NCBI GenBank assembly: GCA_029948255.1
Contig: JALIZF010001873.1
Span: forward strand, 423,501-487,500
Origin: Telmatactis stephensoni
Lineage: Eukaryota > Cnidaria > Anthozoa > Actiniaria > Isophelliidae
DNA length: 64,000 nt
Direction: 5' to 3'
Shown here: positions 21,906-32,649 of the stretch, piece after piece
Layout: every line of letters begins with the position of its first letter
Position numbering within the stretch: the first letter of the stretch is position 1
Translations under genes and position numbers: made by a program
Notes under the pieces: generated by a model
Seen by the model: the letters and a program-made list of their open reading frames with translations, nothing else
Database searches by the model: none
Told to the model about the DNA's origin: nothing

Positions 21906-24631
21906 TTACAATATGCCTGTTCGTTCTACAAAATGTGAGACGATAGGGGAAGCTGATCTAGTGTTATACGAGTGAATTTGCCTATTCAGAGGAAATATAT
22001 CTTTAAACTGATTTGGAAGTAAAGAATTTGCATAGGAATACATAAATAGACCTAACTGTACAAAACGAATATCAAGAAATTTTAATAAGCCGAGCTCTTT
22101 GAATAGAGGATCTGTGTGAGCATCGAATTTAGATCTGCTTACAATTCTAACGACACGTTTCTGTAAAATAACAAGTCGATGAAGGTTGCATGGTTTCATA
22201 TGTTAATGCCCAAATCATATTACAATAGTAAAGATAAGGAAAAATTAACGAGTAGTACAAAGTTAATAAAGAACTCTTAGGTAAATAGAAACTAGATCTA
22301 TAAATTATTCCGATTGATTTTGAAATTTTGTTTGAAATATGTGAAATATGTGGTTTCCAAGTTAGCTTATCATCCAGAATTACTCCGAGAAAAACAGTCT
22401 CATTGACTTGATCAATTTGTTGATTATTGATGGCTAGCTGGATTCTAATATTTAGGCGTTTTTGACGTGGACCAAACACTACGCACTTCGTTTTTTTAAG
22501 ATTAAGGGAGAGCTTGTTAGCTTTTAACCAATCCGAAATTTTCGCCAATTCGGAGTTGAGGGTGTTCGAAAGGTAAACTATGTCTTTGTGGGAGAGAAAA
22601 ATGCTTGTATCGTCGGCAAATAAGATAAGTTTAAGAATCTTGGAGGCATTGATGATATCATTAATATATAAGATAAAGAAGAGGGGTCCCAGTATGGAGC
22701 CTTGAGGGACCCCACAAGAGATTTTTTTGGGTAAAGAAGAGTGTCCATCAAAATCAACATAGTGAAATCTGTCTGAGAAATAACTTTTTGTCCATTCTAA
22801 GGGTAAACCACGAATACCATAATGTTGAAGTTTGTCGAAGAGAATATCATAGTTGACCGTATCGAAAGCTTTCGAGAGGTCGAGGAAAACTCCCACTGCA
22901 AATTCACCACGATCAAACGCAGATCAGACTTTATCCTAGAAATCAATTAAAGCTAATGAGGTGGAGTGATTTTTCCTGAATCCATATTGATTGTTACTGA
23001 GTATGTTGTATTTATTCAAGTAGTCTATAAGTCGGTTATATACAGCCCTTTCAAGAAATTTTGAAAAACAGGGAAGTACCGAAATTGGTCTATAATTAGT
23101 AAACAAGGCCACGTCACCAGATTTGAAAATAGGAATAACCCGGGCTACTTTCATCTTGTCGGGGGCAGTGCCATGAGCAAGTGATAAGTTTATGATATGA
23201 GTTAAAGGCTCTAAGATGCTATCTATGGTATTTTTAACAATTGACATCTGTATACAGTCATGACCGGAAGCTTTCCCAGGTAAGAAACTGCTAGCAATAG
23301 TTTTGATTTCATTTTGGGTAACGGGAAAAAAAGAGATCGATTCGGGGAACGATCCTTGCAGAAAAGAGCGATGCGAAGAAGATGTCGATATTCCCTTTGC
23401 TAGAGTAGGTCCAATGTTTGAAAAGTATTCACAGCATCTGTTTGCAATTTGTAGAGGGTCCGATATTTCACGATTTTCGACTTTAAAAACAGGCGTAGCC
23501 TTAGATTTTGATTTCTTTTTGTTGAGAATTTCATTCAGAAGTCTCCATGTGGCACGAGTGTTCGATTTGACTTCATTTGGCTTTTTTTCGTAGTAGGATT
23601 TTTTGGCAATACGCAGAGAGTGGTTTAGTTTATTTTTGAAATTTTTGTAAAATTTTTCGTTATCTATACTCGGAGACTGTAGATATCGCTTGTATAGTTT
23701 ATTTTTTGTCCTTATAGACTTGAGAAGACCATTGGATAACCATGGTTTTTGAAAACGATGATGTTTTTTCTTAATCCTTTTTAAAGGGAAGCACGCATTG
23801 TAAGTATCTGAGTACACTTTAAGAAAGCTACTGTAAGAATCGTTTGGATCATTGTTATTTATAAGAAAAGACCAATCAATGGCTTCTAAGTTCTCAATAA
23901 ACATAGACATGTTTTTGGGATTCTTGTCACGAACTGTGATTCTTTCAGTTGAAGAAATATGTTGCGCAAAGCTATCAAAGAGGACTGAGAATATAGGGAA
24001 ATGATCGGAAATATCAGTAAACAATAGGCCGTTTCTTGAGTCACCATCAAAAGAATTGCAAAATATATTATCTATTAGGGTAGCAGAATGAGACGTTATT
24101 CTAGAGGGACGGGTAATCAAAGGAAGAAACATGTTAGAATACATATCATCTAAGAATTCACCAGTCTGACTATGTGTCTGAAAGTTGATCAGGTTCAAAT
24201 TAAAATCTCCCATGTAATAACAGATTTTGTTTTCTCTTGAGATTTTACCTAGTAATTCATTGTTCTTAGTCAGGAATTCATTTAGGGGTTGATTAGGAGG
24301 CCTATAAATAACTCCCACTATTATGTTTTTTCCCTTGGGCCTAGTAATCTCAATGAATAACGATTCAGCTGCAGCTTGAAGGTCATCAAAACAGAGATCA
24401 GTACGGAGTTTAAATTCCAGATTATCAGAAATATATAAGCCTACACCCCCGCCAGGTCGATTTAGTCGATTCTTGTGAATAAAATTGTAGCCATCAATAT
24501 CAACTGAGTGATCGCTATCACTTAACCAAGTCTCCGAGATTCCGATGACAGAAAATTTGATGTCTAGATTTGCTAGGAAATTTGTGAAGTTGCAAAGATT
24601 TCGTTGGAGGCTTCGAATATTTAAATGGAAG

Positions 24632-24909
24632 CAAGAGACCATAATACTAAGAGAGCGAAGCTCAGTATTGATGTCTGTGCCATGTTCGTGGCGGCTAAGG
24701 CTATTTTTAGTAACTTCGCCATCGCGCGCGCACGTCCCTCCACCAATAGAATTTGATTTTTGACGTGCGCGCGGACGGGACCGTTTGAATTCTATTGTCT
24801 AAGAGCCTTGCGCGCGCGATGGCGAAGTTACTAAAAATAGCCTTAGCCGCCACGAACATGGCACAGACATCAATACTGAGCTTCGCTCTCTTAGTATTAT
24901 GGTCTCTTG
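24632..24909. mobile_element. 278-bp palindromic MITE, 7-bp TSD
   Basis: Near-perfect inverted arms of about 110 bp starting CAAGAGACCATAATA, with GCGCGCG-rich inner ends around a short loop. Flanks carry ATGGAAG (24625-24631 and 24910-24916). It interrupts LINE ORF2 just before the endonuclease. The same family is found at 35753-38430. Confidence 0.9.
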
Positions 24910-25339
24910 ATGGAAGATGGAAAAATTTGACTGGGTTTCTTTTTGAAGCATTTCATTGAACTGACTTTCAATGAAATATTCACAAGGAATACTATCAGCA
25001 TTAAAATACGTATCCGGGTCTAAATTATTCGATCTGGTTAGATCATTGTTTACATTTGAGAATATTGGATTATAATTTATACTTTCGAAACGATCAGGAT
25101 TGAATCGGACAGAGCCGTTTCGGAGTTCGTATAACACTACATTAAAATCAGTATCGTCTAAATAATTAAAGGGCAGTATCTGGTCTAAGTTAATTATATC
25201 AGCCATTTAAGAAAATTGAAAAGTAAACAACAAAAGATCATATATGAAATATTAAGAATAAATATCAGATCAAGAAGAACTTAATGTCTAAATATATAAA
25301 TTGAGAAAAAATAATAATATATAGCGTCTAAGTACAGTT

Positions 25340-26215
25340 CTAAGTATCAGTACTATCAGTATGATCAGTACATTGTTTCATTGGATCAAACCAACCTCCA
25401 CGACCGCGTCCGCGTCCGCGTCCTCGAATGGATCCGCGACCAGATTCAGTGCCATCAGTGCCATCAGTGCCATCCATAGACGGTCGATCACGGATAATGA
25501 GCTTGTCAAATCTTAAGAATGCTGTTTGGCCCATTTGTCTAGCCTCATTGAGTTGTGGGAGCAATGCCTTTCGTTTATTAAGGACTCTCTCAGAAAGATC
25601 CTCTCTGATGAATATGCCCGATCCTTTTAGCTTTCGTTTTGATTTAAAGACCTTTTCACGGTCTTTATAATTCAAGAATTTAGCAACGATGCTTCTCGAC
25701 TTGCCATCCCTCTTTGGACCAACTCGGTGGGCTCTTTCGATTTCAATGTTGTCTTGATTTAGGTCTAAGTTGTCCTTCAGCACGTTCTTGACCTTCTCCT
25801 CTGTTTGAGCCCAGTTTTCAGATGAGGACTCGACAACTCCATCAAAACATAAATTGTTTCGCCTGGATCTGTTCTCAAGATCATCCACTTTGTCTTTGAT
25901 TGCTTCAATATCACTCTGGATCCTTTCTAGTTGGTTTTCCAACTGCAATTTCATCAGACTTTGAACTTGACCTTGTGTGTACTCCAGGCTTGATTTGAGA
26001 TCTTGAAGGTCACACAAAATCCTATCGATTCTTTTATCATTAGCTTCCATGAAAGCTGTAAAAAACGACTTCATGGAGGATTCTTGTACATGTAGCAGCT
26101 CTCTAACGATGGTAATAGATACCGATTGAGTTTCATTTTCGGCAGAAACCTCATTTTTACTGGAAGCCGACTTTGAACGTGTGTCAACCATATTGCCTAA
26201 TTTGCATTTGATCAA
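25340..26215 (-). CDS. LINE ORF1 protein, coiled-coil RNA-binding type
   Basis: A 291-codon open frame. Seen: residues about 60-130 form a heptad-rich coiled coil (QLENQLERIQSDIEAIKDKV, DLENRSRRNNLCFDG). This is followed by an RRM-like core with the signature ENWAQTEEKVKNVL, IEIERAHRVGPK and RSIVAKFLNYKDREKVF, and a basic Gly/Arg-rich end (RGRGRGRGRGG). This matches the L1-ORF1p / Transposase_22 layout: a trimerising nucleic-acid chaperone that coats the LINE RNA. An internal methionine at about 26191 could be the true start. It lies 134 bp upstream of ORF2 in the same element. The frame is undamaged. Bound host factors are unknown. Confidence 0.85.
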   Translation of the reverse strand: MIKCKLGNMVDTRSKSASSKNEVSAENETQSVSITIVRELLHVQESSMKSFFTAFMEANDKRIDRILCDLQDLKSSLEYTQGQVQSLMKLQLENQLERIQSDIEAIKDKVDDLENRSRRNNLCFDGVVESSSENWAQTEEKVKNVLKDNLDLNQDNIEIERAHRVGPKRDGKSRSIVAKFLNYKDREKVFKSKRKLKGSGIFIREDLSERVLNKRKALLPQLNEARQMGQTAFLRFDKLIIRDRPSMDGTDGTDGTESGRGSIRGRGRGRGRGGWFDPMKQCTDHTDSTDT

Positions 26216-26391
26216 AAAAGGACAGAAATCATCCAGGCATAAAGGGAGGTATGGGAGGTTGCCTTAATTGAAATCCAGTATCCCCACACCTGGAACAATA
26301 TCCACATGACCAACAAGTGGAATACATTCTATGTAAAGAAGGGTATGGTCGTAAAAAGCTACACAATTCCATCTGGTTATTACTCTTAGCT

Positions 26392-26937
26392 ATTCTTCTA
26401 AACCATGGTTCAAAAAGTCAGCCGCTGGCGTTAATAAGCTAAATTTACTAATGAAAACAATGTCAGAAAAAGATGGACTATGTCCCAATGTAAAGAACCA
26501 TAGCGGTCGCAAAACAATGATTCAAACTCTGACAAACAACGACATCCAAGCGACGGATATCATTCAACTTTCAGGACATAAAAATCTTCAAAGTGTGACA
26601 AATTATTCAGTGGTATCTGAAAACCAGCAAGCAAAAATGTCTCGTACTTTGAGCGAGCTGACAACAGGAAAGATAGAAAAAACGAATTCATCTCAAGCTG
26701 AAGAATTTTCAACTGAACTTCATTCAGCGAACTCAGCATCAGATTATCAACACAGCCAGCAAGCTATGTCGCTTTTTTCGGGCGCTGTTATTGTTGTTAT
26801 TCACAGAGGTCAATTCAGCATCTCTATAAACAGTCTCAATCAATCCCCGAAGTTGGCAATCCAAGAAAATCTAAAGTGGAGTCTCCTCCAAAAAGGTACA
26901 AAAGACTAAAAGTATTAGATTCTGACTCTGATTAGAA
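26392..26937 (+). pseudogene. Crypton-type tyrosine recombinase, C-terminal fragment
   Basis: Seen: PWFKKSAAGVNKLN upstream in a second frame, then an open frame with NHSGRKTMIQTL (His-x-x-Arg box), TDIIQLSGHKNLQSVTNYS (the GH and the nucleophilic Tyr of tyrosine recombinases), and an acidic end KVLDSDSD. The N-terminal core-binding half is absent and the frame breaks at its 5' side. Known: Crypton transposons and the domesticated DUF3504 proteins (QRICH1/ZMYM-like) carry this catalytic domain. The sequence is over 90 percent alike, by eye, to the minus-strand copy at 53464-54794. A small insertion (GTTATTGTTGTTATT) distinguishes this copy. Inactive fragment. Confidence 0.75.
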
Positions 26938-27577
26938 GCATTTTGAAAACCTGATTTTCATAAAAAAACGAGTTACTGCAACAGAACTTTATAAACTTGA
27001 AGCTTGTTTACGTTTTTGGGCATGCAGCCCTCTTTAAAGCTGAAAACTTGTATTAACAATTAAAGGATGGTTTATTTTTCTTTCTTTCAATAATTCTAAG
27101 AATTGTTTTACTTTTGAATTATGTTGAAACTATTATCATAATTTAAGCTTATGTACATTCACTGTTAAATTAAATATTGAATGCGTTTCGCAAATGTTGA
27201 TGCTTATTGGGCAATTCATTTTTGAATAAATCTCATATATATATAATAAACAAATTACTTCATGGTTTGCTCGTTTGTACGATTTTTATTCACTCGTTGT
27301 GAATAAAAATCGTACGCACTCGCCAACCATGAAGTAAATAGAGATTACTTTATGGTTGGTGAGTGCGTACGATTTTTATTCACGAGTTGTGAAGAGTCGC
27401 AAACGAACGAGTGAGCGCAGCGAACGAGTGAGTTTAGCGACTCTTCACAACTCGTGAATAAAAATCGTACAAACGAACCAACCATGAAGTAATTTGTTTA
27501 TTATATATATATGAGTTTTTTTATGAAAATCAGGTTTTCAAAATGTTTCTAATCAGAGTCAGAATCTAATACTTTTA
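26908..27577. repeat. Tail-to-tail Crypton palindrome
   Basis: The Crypton 3' end on the plus strand (26908-27000) is mirrored by the same sequence on the minus strand (27505-27577). Between them, 27240-27516 contains further inverted blocks (TACTTCATGGTT..., ACGATTTTTATTCAC in several orientations, and GAACGAGTGAG direct repeats). This is a composite inverted structure that pre-dates the giant insertion beginning at 27578. Confidence 0.75.
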
Positions 27578-27780
27578 GGCCTACTCCGGGTCAAGAAGTC
27601 GCCTTAAGTCACTGCGGCTTAGTGTAACTTAGGGCGACTTACTGCGACTTAGGTGAAATTGAGGGGTAACTGGGTGGAGACTTTGGGCGTCATAAGTCGT
27701 CTTTGGGTATCTTAAGGCGTCTTAACGCGTCTTAACGCAACTTAACACAACTTCAGGCGACTTAAGGGAACCTAGTTGAT
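27578..27780. repeat. Left subterminal decamer array of the giant element
   Basis: Degenerate 9-11 bp units around GGCGNCTTAAG (for example GCGACTTAGG, GCGTCTTAAC) immediately inside the terminus. The mirror array is at 53363-53448. Confidence 0.7.
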
Positions 27781-28030
27781 CAAAATGAAAACATGTCAAG
27801 TTGCACTACAACTTAATTGTGTGCTTTTAGGAATTAAATGATGTAAAAAAACTAGGAAAGACAATAACTAGATGCATTTTAAGGGCTATATCACAATAAA
27901 GCACTAAAAGTATGCAAAAGAAAGAGTACTAAAAAGCACTAAATGATGGTAAATCTATTGTAGTCTTTCTTTTATCAATACCCTTTAGTGCTAAAATGTT
28001 CCTTTTTGCAGTCCTACATTGTTAGTTATA

Positions 28031-28282
28031 GACGACTTTCAAAAATGGCGGGCTCATTGTTCACCATAACGAGGCCAGAAAGGCCTCCAAAATCAACATC
28101 GCATCAAATGATTCTAAATATATAAAAATTATCCTGTAAAATGCACATAAAATAGGTATTTTAAAAGGAAAAGGAACACATCGTCTTTGATAGCAACAGA
28201 AGTGTCGCCACGCTTATTTTCTGGTAACAAGGCCTTTGTGGCCTCGTTCTCATGTACTAGGCCGCCATTTTTGAAAGTCGTC
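28031..28282. mobile_element. 252-bp MITE, copy 2
   Basis: Second copy of the GACGACTTTCAAAAATGGCGG family, flanked by TA, same length as copy 1. It inserted into the left flank of the giant element. Confidence 0.85.
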
Positions 28283-28950
28283 TATATATAACTCACGGGC
28301 GGATCTAGAGTAGTTCACTTAGTTTCCGGAAACTACTGAGATTTTTCCCAGAAAAAAGAATTATTGAGATAATAAAAAGAAATAATACAAATGGAACAAG
28401 TTAAAGCGTATTTTACCTTTATTTGGACGCCATTTTGAATTATTTCCACAGGAAACCCACATGTTCCCAGGCTACTTTTGAAGCCTTTTCAAGTTTTGTT
28501 GAGGGAGGGGTCCCACAGGAATTTCTAGCTTTCACAACGTGTTAGTTCACAGTTTGGTATCCCTGTGTGAACTACTGCACCGGAAATAAAACACCCCGCC
28601 AGTAGTTTCCGAAGTGATTCACAGGAAGTAAAACACCCCACCAGTGGTTCACACAGGAAACCCACAGTCAAACCAAGCACAAATTTACCATTCCAACTTG
28701 ATTCTGATTGGCTAAAATCGGCGTAAACTAGTCCAGAAACTACCGACAAAAGTATAAAACGGCCAGTCTACCCTGGTGAGGTTCTCTGTTGTATCGGAGT
28801 GCTTCGAACTCGCAACGAAGAAAATTTAATGCATGAGCGGGCTTCTACTTCATGGTGGAATACATATAGGCACCTTCCTTAATAAACAGATAAGTACCTT
28901 CGTAACAGTGTACATATGGCCACCTTCGTAAATATAAACACACATTAAGT

Positions 28951-31630
28951 CACTACGCTTCACTATCATTCACTATCCTTCACTATCCATCACAGTCCCT
29001 CACTACGCTTCACTAAACTTCACTGGGCTTCACTAGACTTCACTATGCTTCACTATCCTTCACTAGGCTTCACTACGCTTCACTATCATTCACTATCCTT
29101 CACTATCCATCACAGTCCCTTAATACGCTTCACTAGCCTTCACTGGGCTTCACTAGGCTTCACTAGCCGTCACTAGCCGTCACTAGGCTTCACTAGCCTT
29201 CACTAGCCTTCACTAGGCTTCACTAGGCTTCACTAGCCTTCACTAGGCTTCACTAGGCTTCACTAGCCTTCACTAGGCTTCACTATCCTTTACTAGCCTT
29301 CACTAGCCATCACTAGGCTTCACTAGCCTTCACTAGCTTTCACCAGCCTTCACTAGCTTTCACCAGCCTTCACTACGCTTCACTAGCCTTCACTAGCCTT
29401 CACTAGCCTTCACTAGGCTTCACTAGACTTCACTAGCCGTCACTAGGCTTCACCAGGCTTCACTAGGCTTCACTAGCCATCACTAGGCTTCACTAGGCTT
29501 CACTAGGCTTCACTAGGCTTCACTAGCCTTCACTAGCCTTCACTAGGCTTCACTAGGCTTCACTAGGCTTCACTAGCCATCACTGGCCTTCACTAGGCTT
29601 CACTAGGCTTCACTAGGCTTCACTAGCCTTCACTAGCCATCACTAGCCATCACTAGGCTTCACTAGGCTTCACTAGGCTTCACTAGGCTTCACTAGCCAT
29701 CACTAGCCTTCACTAACCTTCACTAGCCTTCACTATCCTTCACTAGGCTTCACTATCTTTCACTAGGCTTCACTAGGCTTCACTAGGCTTCACTAGGCTT
29801 CACTAGGCTTCACTAGGCTTCACTAGGCTTCACTAGGCTTCACTAGGCTTCACTAGGCTTCACTAGGCTTCACTAGCCTTCACTAGGCTTCACTAGCCAT
29901 CACTAGCCTTCACTAGCCATCACTGGCCTTCACTAGGCTTCACTAGGCTTCACTAGGCTTCACTAGCCTTCACTAGCCATCACTAGCCATCACTAGGCTT
30001 CACTAGGCTTCACTAGCCATCACTGGCCTTCACTAGGCTTCACTAGCCTTCACTAGCCTTCACTAGCCTTCACTAGTCTTCACTAGGCTTCACTAGGCTT
30101 CACTAGGCTTCACTAGCCGTCACTAGCCGTCACTAGGCTTCACTAGGCTTCACTAGCCTTCACTAGGCTTCACTAGGCTTCACTAGCCTTCACTAGGCTT
30201 CACTAGGCTTCACTAGCCTTCACTAGGCTTCACTATCCTTTACTAGCCTTCACTAGCCATCACTAGGCTTCACTAGCCTTCACTAGCTTTCACCAGCCTT
30301 CACTAGCTTTCACCAGCCTTCACTACGCTTCACTAGCCTTCACTAGCCTTCACTAGCCTTCACTAGGCTTCACTAGACTTCACTAGCCGTCACTAGGCTT
30401 CACCAGGCTTCACTAGGCTTCACTAGCCATCACTAGGCTTCACTAGGCTTCACTAGGCTTCACTAGGCTTCACTAGCCTTCACTAGCCTTCACTAGGCTT
30501 CACTAGGCTTCACTAGGCTTCACTAGCCATCACTGGCCTTCACTAGGCTTCACTAGGCTTCACTAGGCTTCACTAGCCTTCACTAGCCATCACTAGCCAT
30601 CACTAGGCTTCACTAGGCTTCACTAGGCTTCACTAGGCTTCACTAGCCATCACTAGCCTTCACTAACCTTCACTAGCCTTCACTATCCTTCACTAGGCTT
30701 CACTATCTTTCACTAGGCTTCACTAGGCTTCACTAGGCTTCACTAGGCTTCCCTAGGCTTCACTAGGCTTCACTAGGCTTCACTAGGCTTCACTAGGCTT
30801 CACTAGGCTTCACTAGGCTTCACTAGCCTTCACTAGGCTTCACTAGCCATCACTAGCCTTCACTAGCCATCACTGGCCTTCACTAGGCTTCACTAGGCTT
30901 CACTAGGCTTCACTAGCCTTCACTAGCCATCACTAGCCATCACTAGGCTTCACTAGGCTTCACTAGCCATCACTGGCCTTCACTAGGCTTCACTAGCCTT
31001 CACTAGCCTTCACTAGCCTTCACTAGTCTTCACTAGGCTTCACTAGGCTTCACTAGGCTTCACTAGCCATCACTGGCCTTCGCTAGCCTTCACTAGGCTT
31101 CACTAGGCTTCACTAGCCTTCACTAGCCATCACTAGCCATCACTAGGCTTCACTAGGCTTCACTAGGCTTCACTAGGCTTCACTAGGCTTCACTAGCCTT
31201 CACTAGGCTTCACTAGCCTTCACTCCGCTTCACTAGCCATCACTAGGCTTCACTAGGCTTCACTAGCCTTCACTAGCCATCACTAGCCTTCACTAGCCTT
31301 CACTAGGCTTCACTAGCCTTCACTATCCTTCACTATCCTTCATTATGCTTCACTAGGCTTCACTAGGCTTCACTAGGCTTCACTAGGCTTCACTAGGCTT
31401 CACTAGGCTTCACTAGCCTTCACTAGGCTTCACTAGCCTCCATTAGGCTTCACCAGCCTTCACTAGGCTTCACTAGGCTTCACTAGCCTTCACTAGGCTT
31501 CACTAGGCTTCACTAGGCTTCACTAGCCTTCACTAGGATTCACTAGTCTTCACTAGTCTTCACTAGGCTTCACTAGGCTTCACTAGGCTTCACTAGGCTT
31601 CACTAGGCTTCACTAGTCTTCACTATGCAG
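28951..31630. repeat. CACTAGGCTT decamer satellite, left arm
   Basis: About 268 units of exactly 10 bp, mainly CACTAGGCTT, CACTAGCCTT and CACTAGCCAT. A higher-order duplication of 950 bp is visible: 29161-30110 and 30111-31060 agree unit for unit with rare differences (for example CCCTAGGCTT at 30751). Confidence 0.97.
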
Positions 31631-32139
31631 CCCAATGCTGCGTTGGGTTTTCACTGGGCTGCAATTTTGTGCACTTGGCTTCACTTGGCTTCATTATATC
31701 TTTAATTCATCAGTTAGGCTTCCCTTGTCTTTATGATTTTTCACTAGGCTTCACTATTCCTTCATTAGGCTTCACTAGGCCTCACCATCCTTTACAAAGC
31801 AGCAACAGATTTTATACATTGAATGTGCAAATTGTAACAAGTTGAGTTTAGATGTATGTAAAAATTTCCCATCACCTAATGTGGCATCTTCAAGTCTACG
31901 TGACTAGACCGCCAAGAAGTGGGGTAGTTAAGATAATTTGCTCTTTCTTGTCTTTCCAAGGACCTGTCTCATTGATTTCTTATTGGCTGCAATTTTCAAG
32001 GCTCCTGCAATGTGGCTTTGGACAACATAGTTGAATAAACAGTGTAGGTTTTCTTTTGTAGGTAAAACTGTCGTGGAGATTAAAAAAGATTCGCACATTT
32101 CCAATATACAGCTTTCTGACTGTGTCCAACAACCTTGAT
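31631..32139. repeat. Non-satellite part of the left inverted arm
   Basis: Unique arm sequence matching 47115-48036 in reverse, with a small hairpin (GCAGCCCAATGCTGCGTTGG) at the satellite edge. It probably holds the 3' UTR of the minus-strand CXC exon. No independent gene. Confidence 0.6.
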
Positions 32140-32626
32140 CTATTTGGGCCCCCGATTCAAGGAGATACTCTTCTCCTCGCTTTCGCTTAGTGATACAGGG
32201 CTTGATGTGCATTTTGGTTTCCTTTTCTTCTCAGAATGGGAAGAAACAAGTCTGTTGCCAAAGTCATTTTTACAGTTTTGGCATTTACAATTTATGCTGC
32301 AAGCCATTTTGTTTGAGAAACAAGGACACTTCGTTTTGCGTTTTCCGGGCTGATCGACGCAAGAAAAAAATGGCAGAGCCTTATCGTTTTTCTTACTTTC
32401 TCCACATCTACAACACATATCCAGTGGAATCGAAGATCGGGTTTTGTTACCACAGTCCCTGCATCTACAGCTTGTGCCACATTCCCTATTTGCTTTCAGG
32501 CAAGGGCATTTTGATTGCATGCAGTTTACCATCTGCACTTACACATGATTGTTCTCTTGTCCTTTTTTTTTTCGCCCACAGGAACAATGATCTTTGCCAC
32601 CGCTATTCTCCTTTTCAAGAGTTGAG
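32140..32626 (-). CDS. Terminal exon with tandem CXC (Tesmin/TSO1-like) cysteine motifs
   Basis: Seen: an acceptor TTTCCAG ends at 32627. The frame opens STLEKENSGGKDHCSCGRKK, then CPCLKANRECGTSCRCRDCG, CCRCGES, and CPCFSNKMACSINCKCQNCK with a basic tail, stopping at 32140. Two CXC-type Cys arrays of the C-x-C-x(4)-x-C-x(3-5)-C-x-C-x2-C kind bind zinc and contact DNA in Tesmin/LIN54-like proteins and in some transposases. Odd: a 4-bp CATG repeat near 32516 shifts the frame between the leader and the first CXC array. The partial right-arm copy (47062-47105) lacks the repeat and keeps the frame (DGKLQSKCPCLKAN), so this copy is damaged. It is probably the last exon of the gene whose OTU-like exon is at 34335-34466, and of mobile-element origin. 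Confidence 0.6.
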
Positions 32627-32649
32627 CTGGAAACTGATAAAACATTAAG

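Larger units (their letters stand above)
19472..21917. mobile_element. Fold-back transposon with 30-bp minisatellite arms, 9-bp TSD
   Basis: Termini GGCATATTGTAAAA and its complement; target duplication TGTTCGTTC at 19463-19471 and 21918-21926. Each arm is a tandem array of a roughly 30-bp unit (ATCTGTAAAACATGGACTGG, then ACTGAGAAAA), about 19485-19770 on the left and 21640-21905 on the right, followed by a matching non-repeated stretch (to about 19815 and from 21580). The 1.75-kb centre contains a 252-bp MITE (20101-20352) and no transposase. It sits in the 3' end of the LINE ORF2. Known: 9-bp duplications with fold-back arms are typical of Mutator-like fold-back elements (FB, Rehavkus). Assignment is inferred. 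Confidence 0.9.
19335..25206 (-). pseudogene. LINE ORF2: endonuclease and reverse transcriptase, interrupted
   Basis: Seen from the 5' end: an N-terminal segment (MADIINLDQIL..., 25206-24917), then the MITE, then the endonuclease starting at HLNIRSLQRN (VIGISETWL, RPGGGVGLYI, GDFNLNL, DISDHFPIF). The RT follows (GKASGHDCI, ARVIPIFKSGD, NYRPISVLP, QYGFRKNHST), then two in-frame stops near 22930, then FLDLSKAFDTVNYDIL, GVPQGSILGPLFF, and FADDTSIF with the catalytic Asp pair. A frameshift follows near 22195, then the thumb/tail (HRLVILQKRVVRIV), and after the fold-back insertion the last 45 codons (FKRKLKLFFLKQY). It encodes target-primed reverse transcription machinery. Removing the MITE with one copy of its duplication restores an open frame from SIFH to LNIR. 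It is not functional as it stands. Confidence 0.85.
19127..26240 (-). mobile_element. Near-complete LINE, CR1/L2-like, with two insertions
   Basis: A minus-strand element with ORF1 (26215-25340), ORF2 (25206-19335) and a 3' end in an ATTCCATAA-type short repeat (19127-19170). It is interrupted by a 278-bp MITE (24632-24909) and a 2446-bp fold-back (19472-21917). Without these it would be about 4.4 kb, close to full length. ORF2 carries only two in-frame stops and one frameshift, so the copy is fairly young. Both insertions have intact target duplications and therefore post-date it. Confidence 0.85.
28850..32540. repeat. Left long inverted arm of the giant element
   Basis: Reverse complement of 47062-49812. 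Landmarks in order: GGTGGAATACATATAGGCACC, GTACATATGGCCACCTTCG, the decamer satellite, GCAGCCCAATGCTGCGTTGG, and the block from CAACAGATTTTATACATTG to the CXC exon. Compared with the right arm it has a larger satellite and keeps about 355 bp of the CXC exon deleted on the right. Confidence 0.88.

Noticed and set aside
19335..21975. VHVLQIF / SPCFTDF repeat proteins
   Set aside because: Translation of the 30-bp fold-back array. Only the last 45 codons of the left one are real LINE sequence.
28951..31630. CRISPR array
   Set aside because: Units are contiguous 10-mers without spacers, in a eukaryotic context.
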